A DNA stretch of 64,000 nucleotides from Neoechinorhynchus agilis (GCA_051530055.1 CM121341.1:13392001-13456000); one strand, 5' to 3'; shown: positions 10,852 through 21,126, counted from the stretch's first letter. Translations and numbers: made by a program. The notes: generated by a model from the sequence alone, not told the origin.

Positions 10852-11476
10852 CTTTAAGTTCCTGATGGGCAGAGAACGATATCAGCGATCGCAAAATCTA
10901 TCTGTAGCACTATATTACGAGCAATTCGTCGCTAATGTGAAAGAAACGCTCCGACTTTTCCTTGTATCGCTTTCCTTTTTCAATATTTATCCTTTGATAA
11001 TTCTTTAAAATTGGTAGCGTTGGCCCGAGATAAGTAATTCTCGGGCGATCTGGCAACGTTCATTCGATGGAAACTACGAAACACCTTTATCCTCGATTGC
11101 CTTCGAGGATGCATCCAGCATCATTTTTTTGAATCGTTGATTCTCCGATAAAAAATAGTTGGCTGCATCCTTTATTGCTGCGCTCCGATGAAACCTCGCC
11201 TTAAAAATAAAATCAGCGTCGCAGTAATCCTCTTACGCTGAAAGCATTTCCTTGCAGGATTGCTTCCGCGGGAGGTATCTTGTTTTTAATTGCAAGAAAT
11301 TATAATTTTTCTTCTTTAATCTTAAAAGTGATTGAGCACCATAAAGAAAGGAAGCGAAAGGAGTTTTCTGGACGATTTCTCTAAACGTTCAAACAGTTAA
11401 CCATAAAATAGTTTTCTCATAACATTTCTAAGGGGTTCAAATGCTGAGCGTTATGACGTAGGGACACAAGTAATAT
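10852..11476. other. Intergenic, contains one dispersed repeat
   Basis: No gene seen. About 11306-11368 (ATAATTTTTCTTCTTTAATC then GTGATTGA, ACAAAGAAA-like and GGAGTTT words) resembles 19612-19672. Confidence 0.4.
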
Positions 11477-11840
11477 CTACATGAGTTTCTTTTTTTGGAT
11501 TTTTATCATTAATCTGACGGGTTCTTGAAAATCCTCGTTTATGTCTTCCAAAAACCCTTTAACCCTCAGTTTTCCCAGCTGAGCAATAATATCCTTTTTA
11601 AGGCAAATACAATAGTCCTCAAGAATGTCTAACATTCTAGTCATCTGACTGAACAAAAGTACACGACGTTTTGGTTTTTCAGTATCCGTAAAAGTTTGTC
11701 TAGGAAAGTGGTGATCATAATAACCCTCCCGGATGCAAGGGGGCGATCCAGCGTATCCGGGCCATAATAAAACATTAACACCCCATTTTAGATGACTAAT
11801 GAGGCGGCTTCCTAACCTTTCGACAAAAATATCTCTCAAT
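11477..11840 (-). pseudogene. Decayed fragment of an ISWI-type chromatin remodeller
   Basis: The minus strand encodes the word FSQMTRMLDILEDYC, the signature of helicase motif IV/V entry in ISWI (SMARCA5/SNF2H) ATPases. In the neighbouring frame just upstream it encodes FYYGPDTLDRPLASGRV...TTFLDKLLRIL, which matches the CCNHPYLFDGAEPG...ILDKLLPKL segment that precedes it in ISWI. The two parts are in different frames, and the sequence after LEDYC no longer resembles the family (YCRLDGQT is missing). This is therefore a short dead piece of a ~1000-residue gene, not a working exon. An intact ISWI gene must exist elsewhere if the animal has one. Confidence 0.75.
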
Positions 11841-12305
11841 TATGTTTTATCCGGATTGGGGATTACGACCATCACATCTCCAATTATGGAATAATTTAGA
11901 CTATTTAAATAACAATACTTAAAGTAGAAGCGCTTATCTTAAAAACGTGGAGAATCTGTGTCTCATTATAGGTTTTTGATTAGAATCAATTAAAAGTCTC
12001 ACTTTTAAACTGTAGCAATCGCTAACGGTTTTTCTATTGAACAATCTCGCCGCAAACGTACTGTTCCAAGATCAAAGTTTCCTAGTTTGAAGCAATCAAA
12101 ACGTATAGTCAACCTTCTTGTTGTTAAAACAGTCAAATTTGGATAATTGAAACGACTGCTTATAAGAACCAAAGCTATCACGTCCCCCATGTTGCCCGAT
12201 TAACACCGGAATCGACTGTATTTAAAAATCAAATATCAGCGCTTGTTACTGGATTGATCCGAAAGGTATCCATTAAACTCAATTTTCCCCTCGCTAAAAC
12301 TGAAG
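11841..12305. other. Intergenic upstream of PTPA, with partial MITE-like repeat
   Basis: About 11843-11885 (TTTTATCCGGATTGGGGATTACGACCATCACAT-like, abbreviated) matches the 48.74-48.78 kb hairpin element. A 61-codon ATG frame runs on the minus strand at 12190-12005, head-to-head with PTPA. It has no recognisable domain and I leave it uncalled. Confidence 0.4.
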
Positions 12306-13432
12306 ATGCAACGCCGTATTCTCAATAAAGATGACATGGCAACTTGGCATGATAGTCAAGCTTACGACGATCTCGTCTGCTTTATTATTGGTGTATCATC
12401 TAAACTAAAGGACATTCGGATGACGGATTTGCCCGTCACAAACGAAGTTGGTAATCCTTGAAATACAAATAGACGTGACGCTTTTTGTATCTCTTTGCAT
12501 TAAAGTGCCATAAACGCTTATTGTCATCACTCGATAAAATGGATTCGTGGATCAACGAAAATCCAGTACGAAACTTGGATGAATGCCGATTTGGAAATGT
12601 CGCTTTTCGTGATTGGCACTCTAAACTCGTTAAGGTATTTTGTTTCCAACTAAAAGCTAGGAAATCCATTTACTCGTCTAGAATTCAAAAGAAGTTGTCG
12701 AAGAAATATTCAAAGGAACTTCAACGATAAACGTGACCAAGGAAGATTTAGCTACCGCAATCTATGAAGCGTCGCAATATTTGAATTTGAGTTTTGGAAG
12801 TGAAGTCCGACTAGACTACGGAACGGGTACATTTTGTAGTAAGAACTGCTCTTTCGATTTCTCAAAAAGGTCACGAACTCAATTTCGTCTTGTTTTTGAT
12901 GATATTTTTCAAAACGGGAGCTTTGGATTTGAGGTCCGATGCAGTTGTCACCATTCTGGTGGTTTTCCAGAGGTTTGATGCCTGCAGTTGTGCTTTTATG
13001 GCAAATCAAATGTATAGATATTTAAGACTAGTAAGACGGATTCAATCCGAGTACAGACTAGAGCCTGCAGGCAGCCATGGCGCATGGAGTCTTGACGACT
13101 ATCAATTCCTGTGTTTTTTATTTGGAAGTGCTCAATTCAACGATTGTGGAGCTAAACCAAATGATTTTATCGATCCGACAATCTATACACGCGACGCCAA
13201 CGACTTTATGTTTATGTCAGCTATCAAACACATAAACGAAGTCAAAAGTGGACCGTTTTTTGAACATTCGAATCAACTTTGGCAGATATCGGGAGTGCCA
13301 ACATGGCGAAAGGTGCATCAGGGACTCGTCAAGATGTACAGAGTTGAAGTGCTTGGAAAATTTCCTGTCGTGCAGCATCTTCTCTTCGGCAAGTATTTTC
13401 AGTTTCGGCAATGTGAGAGAATTAATAAGTGA
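12306..13432 (+). CDS. PTPA: PP2A phosphatase activator PTPA, 5 exons
   Basis: PTPA is a peptidyl-prolyl isomerase-like factor that, with ATP, activates the PP2A catalytic subunit. Proposed exons are 12306-12446, 12506-12628, 12682-12826, 12870-12972 and 13018-13432, with GT-AG introns of 59, 53, 43 and 45 nt. The result is one 308-residue frame, close to the family's usual ~320. Family motifs appear in order: DMATWHDSQAYDDLV, LSSLDKMDSWI, RFGNVAFRDWH, LDYGTG-HE (split by intron 3), QR-YLRLVRRIQ (split by intron 4), YRLEPAGSHGAWSLDDYQFLCFL.GSAQ, KSGPFFEHSNQLW, VPTWRKVHQGLVKMYR and KFPVVQHLLFG. Intron 4 is 45 nt without a stop, so retained transcripts would still be in frame. The start is the first ATG of exon 1; a further 5' coding exon cannot be excluded. 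Confidence 0.93.
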
Positions 13433-14117
13433 GTTATCTGAGAGTTTTGGAGCTTTTGTCTAGGCGAACAGTCAATAATTTGTCGATTCTAGCTTATTTT
13501 TCGCTCACTTCATAATCTGAGTTCCCCGATTAAAAGCTCAGAAATTCATTTGCGTGGATAAAACACTTTTACAACCTTGATAAGAGCACGATATTGTGTC
13601 GTAATATTCGATTTAATCAATTCCTTCAATTTTTTACGCCATAAATCTTTACATGTTGCTTATTTAAAGTTCTGATTTAAAACCCTTAAAAATTAAAGTT
13701 CGAATTAAAAGTAAACCTGTGTGAGTCAAACTCTTCTCGAGAGCCAAGTTTGTATGTGTACAATCAAAGTTGAATTAGTACAAAAAAGAGAATACTGTTG
13801 AATATTGCGAAAGATCGGTATGAAATCGATTCAGATTTATCAATCTCAAATAATGAGCACTAATCTTGCGGCGATTCGAAATCAGAATAAATCATCTTTT
13901 GTCTCTTAACTTCAAAAAGATGAATGTAAATTTTAAAATAGCCACTTTTTGAAGAAACTCGCGTCGCTCCATTTTATGCATTTAAACAAAATTGATATTA
14001 GAAATGTAGGGGTGGATTATGTTTAAAATCGTTTATATTTTTGCAACATTTAAAAACTTAGACTTTATTCATCTAAATTCATGTCAACTGTAGCAAATTC
14101 GTTTGAGAAAGTATAGG
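13433..14117. other. Intergenic with dispersed GCCATAAA-type repeat
   Basis: No gene seen. About 13574-13645 contains CTTGATAAG, then GATTTAATCAATTCCTTCAATTTTTT..GCCATAAA, shared with 25917-26000, 55192-55306 and 60905-60945. Confidence 0.5.
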
Positions 14118-14880
14118 TTATAAAGCTATAGCATTGTTCGGCAGCTGTCTTCCTATCTGTGTTCCTATCCCAGCGATTTCTTTGAGACGCTATAAAACGA
14201 AAGCTAAGTGGTTTTTGGTTTACCAATCACTTACATTCATAAGAGCGCCTCGAAATGCGGTTGGCTGTTCAAGTGTCGTTGCAATTCCTGGGGTTCCATG
14301 CGGTTGCGTTATCACGGGCGCTTGAGCCACTTGTGGTAGCGAAGACGGAGGTGGCGCAATTGGCAAAGTTGTTGTTGTTGGTATTGGCCGATGCTGTGTT
14401 GGTTGTCCAATTAATGGTTGAAGATTTGGTGGTACTGTAGGTGTTGTAGTCGGGTAGATTGATCCTGGGTAAAGTCTGGGTTCTCCAAATTGACCGCTAT
14501 ATCCAGTAGGTGTATAGACGACTTGACCCGATTGGTTCATTATTGGATTTACATGGACAGGTGGAAAGATGATTGGTTGTTTGCCCAATGGAATCGAAAT
14601 TATATCAAGGCTTGCATTAGGAAGTTCCCAGGAGGCTCCGGGTATTCCCGTTGGTCCATACGAAGCAAGACCCGTGAATGCCCCTGGACCAGATGCGGGT
14701 AATTGAACTGTTTGTAGCTGAATGGGTTGTTTATATTGGGCACCAACGTACGGGTTTATAATCGCAGGGGAACCAAAATTGAAACCAGGAGGAACACAAT
14801 TATAGAACCCTCCTTTTTGATCAAAGCAGGTGAACGGCTGTTGTGGTATCGACGGCGGATGGAAGTGGTTTCGCAGAATA
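14118..14880 (-). CDS. Proline-rich protein, two or more exons, unrecognised
   Basis: A minus-strand exon is open from about 14880 down to a consensus donor (ATG AAT then GTAAGT) at 14234. A 45-nt intron (14234-14190, ending TTTTATAG) leads to a last exon 14189-14118 ending LPNNAIAL-stop. A canonical AATAAA follows some 25 nt beyond. The protein is dominated by Pro, Thr, Gln and Gly (PTTTPTVPPNLQPLIGQPT, APPPSSLPQVAQAP). An upstream portion reads PFTCFDQKGGFYNCVPPGFNFG with two cysteines. No catalytic domain is visible. It could be a disordered nuclear factor or a structural/secreted protein. It may be the 3' part of the same gene as 15183-16102, but I could not find a clean splice joining them. 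Confidence 0.6.
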
Positions 14881-15182
14881 GTTCGTTTATTGTATGAGTT
14901 TTCAAAAAAATAGCCACGTCCCCCAAAAATTCAACGGAGATATTGAGTCTGTTTATAATATCACAGGGAAATTATTTTATCTTATGTAGGGCTAGCCGGT
15001 TACATTTTTTTCTGCTCCGAAACCCTGATTCAGGGTAAAGGGTTCAAATCCCCAATACGAATCACCATTGAAGGGAGGTATCTGAGGATCCGGAGGGATG
15101 TACAAACTTGATTATTGCTTCAAATACGCTTAAAAAATATCATAGGAAATGATTGGGAAAAGATAGTTTTACCAACGAATGC
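14881..15182. other. Gap between the two halves of the possible gene at 14.1-16.1 kb
   Basis: On the minus strand a possible exon IPPFNGDSYWGFEPF...GFGAEKN runs down to a GTAACC donor near 15003, preceded by a CCTCAG acceptor near 15085. Its frame does not join cleanly to either neighbour, so the linkage is left open. Confidence 0.3.
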
Positions 15183-16102
15183 TTAAGCCTCGTTAGTTAT
15201 GAAAACCCATTGCCTACTTCCCCATTTGGGAAATTCATCATCTTCGTCGCTATCTATGCCATCTCGAGCATCCGTCCACCGTTGTTTACTAGAATGACTA
15301 TCCAACAACCGAACACTGGATCCAGTTTTCGTTGACCTCGGTAAGAATATTGGGCGGGCCACTATCCTAACAGGTTCCCCTTCAACCGCAGTAATGCGTT
15401 CCTCTTCCGTCTTTGCATTGTCCACATTTACGACTAAGTCACTTGAGGGCATTGCAACATTAGAGGCAGGCACTACACTTCCATCCGCTAATGCAATAAA
15501 ATCAGCTCCATTTGCGATAGTTCGACCCATTGATCTTAAGGCCGACTGAGAGAGGTTGGCATCGTTGAGACACTCGTTATTTAATAATGGACCATTAATT
15601 TGATCAACCTACATTTTTGGTGGTTTTGGTCTTTAAACAGTATTCTCACCTCGTCGGGAGTCAAAAACGCACTTTTCTTTTTTTGCGGTCCAATCAACTT
15701 TACACGTCTGATTATTTTAAACCAAAAAATAATTGAAATACCTCACTAAGATGCCGTTCTAGGACTATGGTGGGCGGTGCCGATTTATGCCGTTTGTGCC
15801 GGTGAGATTTGTGATGTTTCTGAATGGAAAAAGCGATCGCTTATGTTCTAATAGGCAAGATAGAGAGATTAGATACCCTTTTAGTCTCAGAAACCTTTTG
15901 AACAGTATTTTTTCCTGTGTCGAGGTTGAGTGTTAGGACACACTATCCACGGATACTCACCATTGAATGAAGTTACTTTTGGTGATGCCATAATTGGCAA
16001 ACTGAACACCACATCATCGCTGGATCCATTCGAAACCCAGTCCTTGTACTTACGAACGCTCGTGTTCATGAATGGGGTTGCGTTGAACACTTGTTTGTTC
16101 AT
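15183..16102 (-). CDS. Unrecognised multi-exon gene, charged and low complexity
   Basis: Five exons assemble in one frame: 16102-15961, 15914-15877, 15819-15742, 15697-15650 and 15608-15183. The introns are 46, 57, 44 and 41 nt, each GT-AG. That so many tiny introns keep phase is strong evidence of a real gene, although no domain is recognised. The start is MNKQVFNATPFMN. The second and third exons are basic (KHHKSHRHKRHKS). The fourth ends LTPDE. The fifth has MGRTIANGADFIALADGSVVP and an acidic DGIDSDEDDEFPKW. The last frame ends in a stop at 15183, but a donor before it could extend the gene into the proline-rich exon at 14880-14118. A nuclear role is possible from the basic and acidic blocks, but I have no family to name. 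Confidence 0.55.
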
Positions 16103-16466
16103 AATGCGCCAGAATATAAGAGAAGCGGTGCAAATGAACGGGTACGCATGAGTAGTACAATGTCAGGGTTCAAACTGAGAACGGCAAAAACAAAAGTGAG
16201 TAATGAGCGTGCTAAGGTGTCATCTGATGTTTCCTCCTCGTTAAGGCAAATGAACCGATTATCCCTAGCTGATGCTATGAATTCTTTAAAAAAAATCTTA
16301 GCTAAATTATGAACAAAGATATAAAAATATCTCAGCACACTCAAAATCAACCACGCATTACCTCGACTCTCAGATAAAGGCGACTTGAGATGGGAAATCA
16401 CAGATCGAATCGACTTGGACGAAATGACGCTCTCTGTGATCGGCTTATAAGGAGTCACTTCTAATC
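16103..16466. other. Upstream of the unrecognised gene, no feature
   Basis: A minus-strand frame of about 140 codons spans most of this stretch and overlaps the 5' end of the gene at 16102. It lacks recognisable composition and may be a 5' untranslated or upstream exon. Confidence 0.3.
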
Positions 16467-17085
16467 GAGGATATATACCGATCAGTAGTTCGCATTGTGT
16501 TTCTTTACGGAACCGAATGCTCGTCAATCACTCAACGTGATGAGCAACTTCTCACCGTGATGGAAACGAAAATGTTAAGATGGCTACGACGATATACGGG
16601 ACAAAATGCGAACGCCTTGCGGGTGAACAGTCGCTGGTTGGAAGAAGGGCTGAAAGTCGAGGCAGAGGGAGAGTTCGAAGCCGAAATGCTTCGACCAGAC
16701 GAAACCTTCAATCGCGAAATATGGAGGAAGAGGTTGTTTTATAGAATCACTACAAAGCTCGTCAATATGTTCATCTGCACATGATTTGCTTCAAGGTCGC
16801 AAGAGACACAGAACTCATCAACTTTATTAATCAGCATTTTGAGCTAATGAAAATAGCGAAAAATCCAATCTCTAATCTTCGTCGCCTGAAATTCCGGAAG
16901 CATTTGTGCAATCCATCGATATTTATTTCAACTATAAAATGGAGTGCTTTTTAGAAAACAAATAAATACAATCATGATTGGGAGTCGGTGCAGAGGGAAA
17001 GCACCCAGGCCATGCCTTTGACTGCGAAAAATGGAAAAAAAGATTAGTAAATGCCGCTTCTATACGCTATAAAGGTTGAAGAAGT
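16467..17085 (+). mobile_element. Decayed LINE, reverse transcriptase C-terminal part (two pieces)
   Basis: The frame around 16480-16790 reads VVRIVFLYGTECSSITQRDEQLLTVMETKMLRWL (abbreviated as FLYGTECSS, DEQLLTVMETKMLRWL). This is the conserved tail of endonuclease/reverse-transcriptase LINE proteins, followed by DETFNREIWRKRL. At 16980-17080 a second piece reads GKHPGHAFDCEKWKKRLVNA, a diverged repeat of that DxExW(R/K)KRL end. Frames are short and interrupted, so both are remnants. The RT fragment at 20.1 kb may be from the same family. Confidence 0.75.
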
Positions 17086-17470
17086 TACAAATATTTCCAT
17101 TGGTATCTAAAAAGACCACGGCGTTCTCTTATTTTACAATTTGTTCTTAACTTCCAAACACGTTGAAAGTAAATATAAAATCAATTTAAATTAGGGCACT
17201 GTTTGGACTGCTACGATTTCCACTTCTTGTTCCGAATAGTACACATACAAACCCGATTAATCAGAGTTTTAGGTTGACAAATGCGATGACTCGAGTTTGG
17301 AACGTTGATCCATACTCGAGTCTTTCCTTCCTATTCATTTTCCTTTGAAAAATTAAGCGTGCTGAGGCAAAGATCATCACGTGAATCACGGTAAAAATGA
17401 CTCGTGTGGGTTTCTTTGAATCAAAGAGCGATAAATACCTTTTCACTTGCTACATTTTTAGCTTAGAAAA

Positions 17471-17956
17471 ATGCACTCAACACTTCTATTCGACATCGCG
17501 CTCTTGGCGGTCTTTATTGCGAGTGGAAAGGGTTCTACAGAACACTTGCCTGCGAGGCCAATCGCCGGAGACAAGGACGTCCAGGATCATGTTGTACATT
17601 TTGCTAAACTTCTTCTTGGAATGCTCAATTGTGATAGCTGTCGTCTAGGGATTGGACCAGGGGAGAAGGTCCTTCATTGCAAACGTGTAATGTTGGATGA
17701 TACTGATCATGAAGTGATAATTACCTTCAAGAACACATCATTGATGGATTTTGGATTGGATAAATCTGGAAAAGTTCTTAAACTCGATCTGGAGCTCGGT
17801 AACCTACGCCGGAATAAATTAAGAAGCATGGAACGACCAAAAAGACATACGAGAAGACTTGTTCATGAAGAAAAACCAGTGGTGATCGATGTTAGCAATG
17901 AGGTCGACCTTCAAGACGTTCATGTTAAGATGGGGGAGATTTTTAAAGAAACATAA
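17471..17956 (+). CDS. Small secreted protein, possibly cystatin-like
   Basis: A single ATG frame of 161 codons. The first ~22 residues (MHSTLLFDIALLAVFIASGKG) form a good signal peptide. The mature part begins with ARPIAGDKDVQDHVVHFAKLLLGMLN and contains two close cysteines in LNCDSCRLG and a third at HCKRV. The pattern G-D-x-x-V-Q-x-x-V-x-F-A resembles the start of cystatin-type inhibitor domains, but the QxVxG loop is not evident, so this is only a suggestion. The C-terminal third is basic (RRNKLRSMERPKRHTRR), with dibasic sites that could be cleaved. It could equally be an orphan secreted protein. Confidence 0.55.
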   Translation: MHSTLLFDIALLAVFIASGKGSTEHLPARPIAGDKDVQDHVVHFAKLLLGMLNCDSCRLGIGPGEKVLHCKRVMLDDTDHEVIITFKNTSLMDFGLDKSGKVLKLDLELGNLRRNKLRSMERPKRHTRRLVHEEKPVVIDVSNEVDLQDVHVKMGEIFKET

Positions 17957-19611
17957 CATGTAGATGGTTATTAACAAAATTAGTTATTAGATATATTAGT
18001 GGTTTTAAAAAAAATTCCAATTCGTTTTGGGGTTACAAAATTCCAGTCGTGAAGCACTTGTAATATTTTATTTTGCATGACAAGCATCTTTTGCCATCGT
18101 TTGTTTGATTATGCAAATAGAATAACCGATATTGAGACGATCAAATCAATGTATAAGTGTGTATTTCAGGCAATGTAGAAGAAATGGGTTGATCCGGACA
18201 CCTTCGTTTGTCTTTATTGTCCAGTTCTGAGATTATGCTCAATATCCAATCGACGATTATTACTATAAAGAGCACAAATATCTGTAAAATATTATTTTAC
18301 CTAACATGATTCTTAGATAAAAAGATATCAGCAAATTCTTCATTCCGGGTACGAGAATGTCAAGTGGTTTTAAAATAATTTTCATTCTATCAATAAAGCA
18401 AAAACCAGACGCTTTTTTTGTTCAGGAGGCCTACCTCGGCTAAAGAAAACAAATGTACCTCCGATGCATGTCTTTATTGTATTTATCATAGATGTTGAAG
18501 ATAGTTTTAATTTTAGGAGTCTAAAAATAAGAGTTTAAAAAGAAGCCTCGGAGAGATGTATTTTTTACACTTCAGGACCTTGGGCATTGAAAATCTATGT
18601 TCAGCACTTTGCTAGATTTTTATAAAATCAGCGATCCTAGTTCAGGATCAGCTTTTAGTCTGATTAAAAGCCTTTTACGGAAATCCCTCGAACCATTCAG
18701 AGGAATTATCGCCGATTTCCTTTTGTTTAAAAGTAGATTGGTCTTCAATATAAATCTTTTGTTCAAAACATTCAGATGGCTTTCAGTCATATAAGTTACT
18801 ATTTCCGCCATTTTATGATTAATAAAACACATCCTCCGCACAAATCAAAAGATGAACGAATTTGTGTTTAGGAAAATCTTTCATTAAGAATGCCATAACA
18901 ATCGCGAATTGAGTCGGTGAAAGCGGAGATTCTTGGGGCATCGGTAATATTTGCAAAAGAATTGCTATCACTGTGATCGATTTTATAAAAGAAGATTTTT
19001 CGACTTAGGCCAACTGAATAATTTTTACTATCAGTAATTTCGGTGTTCAAATAGAAGCACTGAATCATTTACAACCAATCTATCTACATCATCGAAAAAT
19101 TTCGATATGTAGAGTTGAATAAATAACTTGTTGGTGTATGATATCTCATTTGATTTATGTAACTCTCCTAAAAGAATGTCTACTCTTGTTATTTATAAAC
19201 CTATTAAAGTATTCGGGGAAATAGTCGAAAAGTCTTTATCTTGGAATACGTTCAACCATTGAACTTATTGGATTCTGTTCCGCTATAATGCATACATTTG
19301 ATGGTCGAGATATTTTAGTGATCTTCCCTGTTGGTAAAATAACCTTCTTATCGACGTTAATGGCTACTAAGCCTCTATGATCACAGAACTATGAGCTCGG
19401 GCGACTAAAGGTTTATCCCAGATAGACTGCTTCATTCACGGGAACTTGGTTGTAACCCGTCTTCTCAGCCACGTTCCACTAAGAGATTCGCCGCATAACG
19501 ACCGGAATCTTGAACTTTTTGACCCGGTGTTCCGTCAATCTTCACTCCCAGTTCACTTGAGAGATTTTGGCGTTCTGAACGCAACAGAAAACGCAATCCC
19601 AGCCTTTGGCT
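17957..19611. other. Largely gene-free, one weak candidate on the minus strand
   Basis: Two minus-strand ATG frames, 19068-18868 (66 codons) and 18806-18620 (MAEIVTYMTESHLNVLNKRF.., 63 codons), lie in tandem. They have protein-like composition but no recognised domain and no clean splice joining them. Nothing else is supported. Confidence 0.3.
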
Positions 19612-19672
19612 CATAATTTTTCTTTAATCTTTAATGTGATTGATCATCACAAAGAAAAAAGCGAGGGGAGTT
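19612..19672. repeat. Dispersed repeat, copy of 11306-11368
   Basis: ATAATTTTTCTTTAATCTTTAATGTGATTGATCA (abbreviated) and AAAGCG.GGGAGTTT are shared in order with 11306-11368. Confidence 0.55.
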
Positions 19673-19919
19673 TACATCGAGCCCAAATCAGCCAGGATTC
19701 TATAAAACACGTAGGATTCGTGTAAGAAGTAGATTGCTTCATAGCCGAGTGTGCACACTCCTCCAAATCAAAGATGGATTTAAATTTGCTGAACAGATTC
19801 GAAGTGATTAAATCACTCGATGATCTCGAATACCGTCTCTTTCGATCATCCATACTTTTACTCCGTCTAACTGACGAACGGCTTGATGGAGGTGGTTGCT
19901 GTCTATAATCCGTCTCCAT
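19673..19919 (-). CDS. Candidate Ser/Arg-rich small protein
   Basis: An ATG at 19919 opens METDYRQQPPPSSRSSVRRSKSMDDRKRRYSRSSSDLI (abbreviated), then NLFSKFKSIFDLEECAHSAMKQ. The Ser/Arg blocks contain several RxxS phosphorylation-type sites. The 3' end of the frame runs into a dispersed repeat, and possible GT donors (GAGGAG-GTGCAC region) suggest the true coding part ends earlier by splicing. No family was recognised. Confidence 0.35.
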
Positions 19920-20079
19920 ACTGAATCTGCATGTTAAATTCTTCTAAAATAAAGAGGTTCACAGCCTGTGATTACAAGTGAATCGTCCGTTTAGAAGCGC
20001 CAATAATCTCGGGCTTGGAAAGAGTCGTGTTAATCATTGATTGATAGCGGGACTGATAGATAAGAAATTGATCCCCTAT

Positions 20080-20300
20080 TATTGCTGTGCTTTTGTTCCC
20101 GGAAGGGAAGTCAACTCGCTAACTGACCAAGTGAGTTTCGAAAATGAGAGACTTTTTGGATGCAGCATTAATAAGGCCTTTGATGCCATCGATCGAGAGT
20201 ACGTTTACGAATGAGCTACATTAAGATTCCTCAGAAGTTACGGATGCGAATTGAAAAATATTATTTTAAGTGCTGCCTCTGATGCATTAAAATGTTCGTA
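20080..20300 (+). mobile_element. LINE reverse transcriptase fragment
   Basis: The plus strand encodes CAFVPGREVNSLTDQV..SFENERLFGCSINKAFDAIDREYVYE, then a stop, then ATLRFLRSYGCE. This matches the conserved GFRPGRSTxDQ ... D(F)xKAFDxxDRExLxxxLRxYGxP block of LINE reverse transcriptases, motifs 2-3. The first catalytic Asp position is replaced in CSINKAFDAID. The element is only ~220 bp and dead. Confidence 0.75.
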
Positions 20301-20365
20301 AAGATTCAGAAGTTGTTGTCGCGCGCCTCGTAGGTTTGGGAAACATACCGTAAAAAACTGCGAGT

Positions 20366-20758
20366 ATGGGCGCTCATGATTACGTGATTACTACCGATAA
20401 ATCAAAACTGTTATCCTACCAAAGAAGATACGATGTTATTATTGATGCCATTAGTGCGTACCATGACGTTAATGAACTACTTGGTCTTTTAAATGTAGGC
20501 GGAAATTTAGTGTTAGTTGGATTGCCTCCTGAGCAGTTGAAGTTTACGGCTAGATCCGTAATTCGAACTAAGTGTTCCATAACTGGATCCGCAATTGGGT
20601 CTCGCAAAGAAACGAAGGAAATGCTTGAGCTTTGTTCAAAGCATGGAATCACCTGCGAAGTAGAGGTTATAAGACCCGATCAAGTAAATGAAGCTTATGA
20701 TCGAGCATTGAAAGGCGATGTTCAATTTAGATTCGTGATGGATATGAGCAAGCTTTGA
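20366..20758 (+). pseudogene. Alcohol dehydrogenase (zinc, CAD/YahK-like) C-terminal fragment
   Basis: A 130-codon frame matches the C-terminal half of zinc-dependent alcohol dehydrogenases of the cinnamyl-alcohol/YahK group: MGAHDYVITTDK, YDVIIDAISAYHDVNELLGLLNVGGNLVLVGLPPE, ITGSAIGSRKETKEMLELCSKHGI, and PDQVNEAYDRALKGDVQFRFVMDM. The catalytic zinc-binding N-terminal half and the GLGGLG nucleotide-binding loop are missing. A stop codon lies just upstream and no acceptor clearly opens an earlier exon. It sits beside LINE debris, so an inserted 5'-truncated fragment is likely. This group is common in bacteria, fungi and plants, so earlier horizontal acquisition is possible but not shown. A live 3'-terminal exon with a distant 5' part cannot be fully excluded. 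Confidence 0.75.
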
Positions 20759-20853
20759 TGTCTTCATGCTTGGCAGAAAATGATCACTTCTAAATAAATC
20801 ATCAATTAGCATTTTTTTAGTGATGGGATCCAGGATTTTCTTAAAAAGCGAGA

Positions 20854-21126
20854 ATGTACGAAAAACGCCAAGGCCGAGAATTTACATCGTCTGAGTACGA
20901 TGAAATATTCAACAAGATTAAAGAAATCATTCGAGATGAGGACAAATTTATCGATTTTCTGAGAAGGTTATTCGGCATCGAAGACCGGCGAGTAAGGGAT
21001 TATAAAGTAGAAAAATCGGACACTGTGATTGTGCGATACGTCAGCGAGGATATTGATAACAAATTAACGCTCACGGACAAATGGTTTGCAGTGTTCTATT
21101 CGGGAACGATTCTAATGAAGGCTTGA
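20854..21126 (+). CDS. Unrecognised 90-residue ORF at the edge of the inverted duplication
   Basis: An ATG frame reads MYEKRQGREFTSSEYDEIFNKIKEI (abbreviated), then FIDFLRRLFGIEDRRVRDYKVEKSD..VIVRYVSEDIDNKLTLTDKWFAVFYSG, ending in a stop at 21126. An overlapping frame continues for about 25 more codons (DSNEGLKTFEGIKNITKDAKYNGTIFASP), so a one-base shift may separate two parts of one longer coding region. The part from RRVRDYKVEK onward lies inside the inverted duplicate at 5795-6495. The protein is charged, without signal peptide or membrane segment, and I recognise no family. Confidence 0.45.
   Translation: MYEKRQGREFTSSEYDEIFNKIKEIIRDEDKFIDFLRRLFGIEDRRVRDYKVEKSDTVIVRYVSEDIDNKLTLTDKWFAVFYSGTILMKA

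Noticed and set aside
14990-15065. tRNA-like segment with GGGTTCAAATCCCC
   Set aside because: A T-arm-like word is present, but there is no matching 5' acceptor strand or proper anticodon arm. It falls in the possible exon of the minus-strand gene.
19490-19610. Minus-strand frame ELGVKIDGTPGQKVQDSGRYAANLL suggesting an immunoglobulin-like domain
   Set aside because: DSGRYAA resembles the DxGxYxC of Ig domains, but the cysteine is absent, the frame closes after a few more codons and no neighbouring exon fits.
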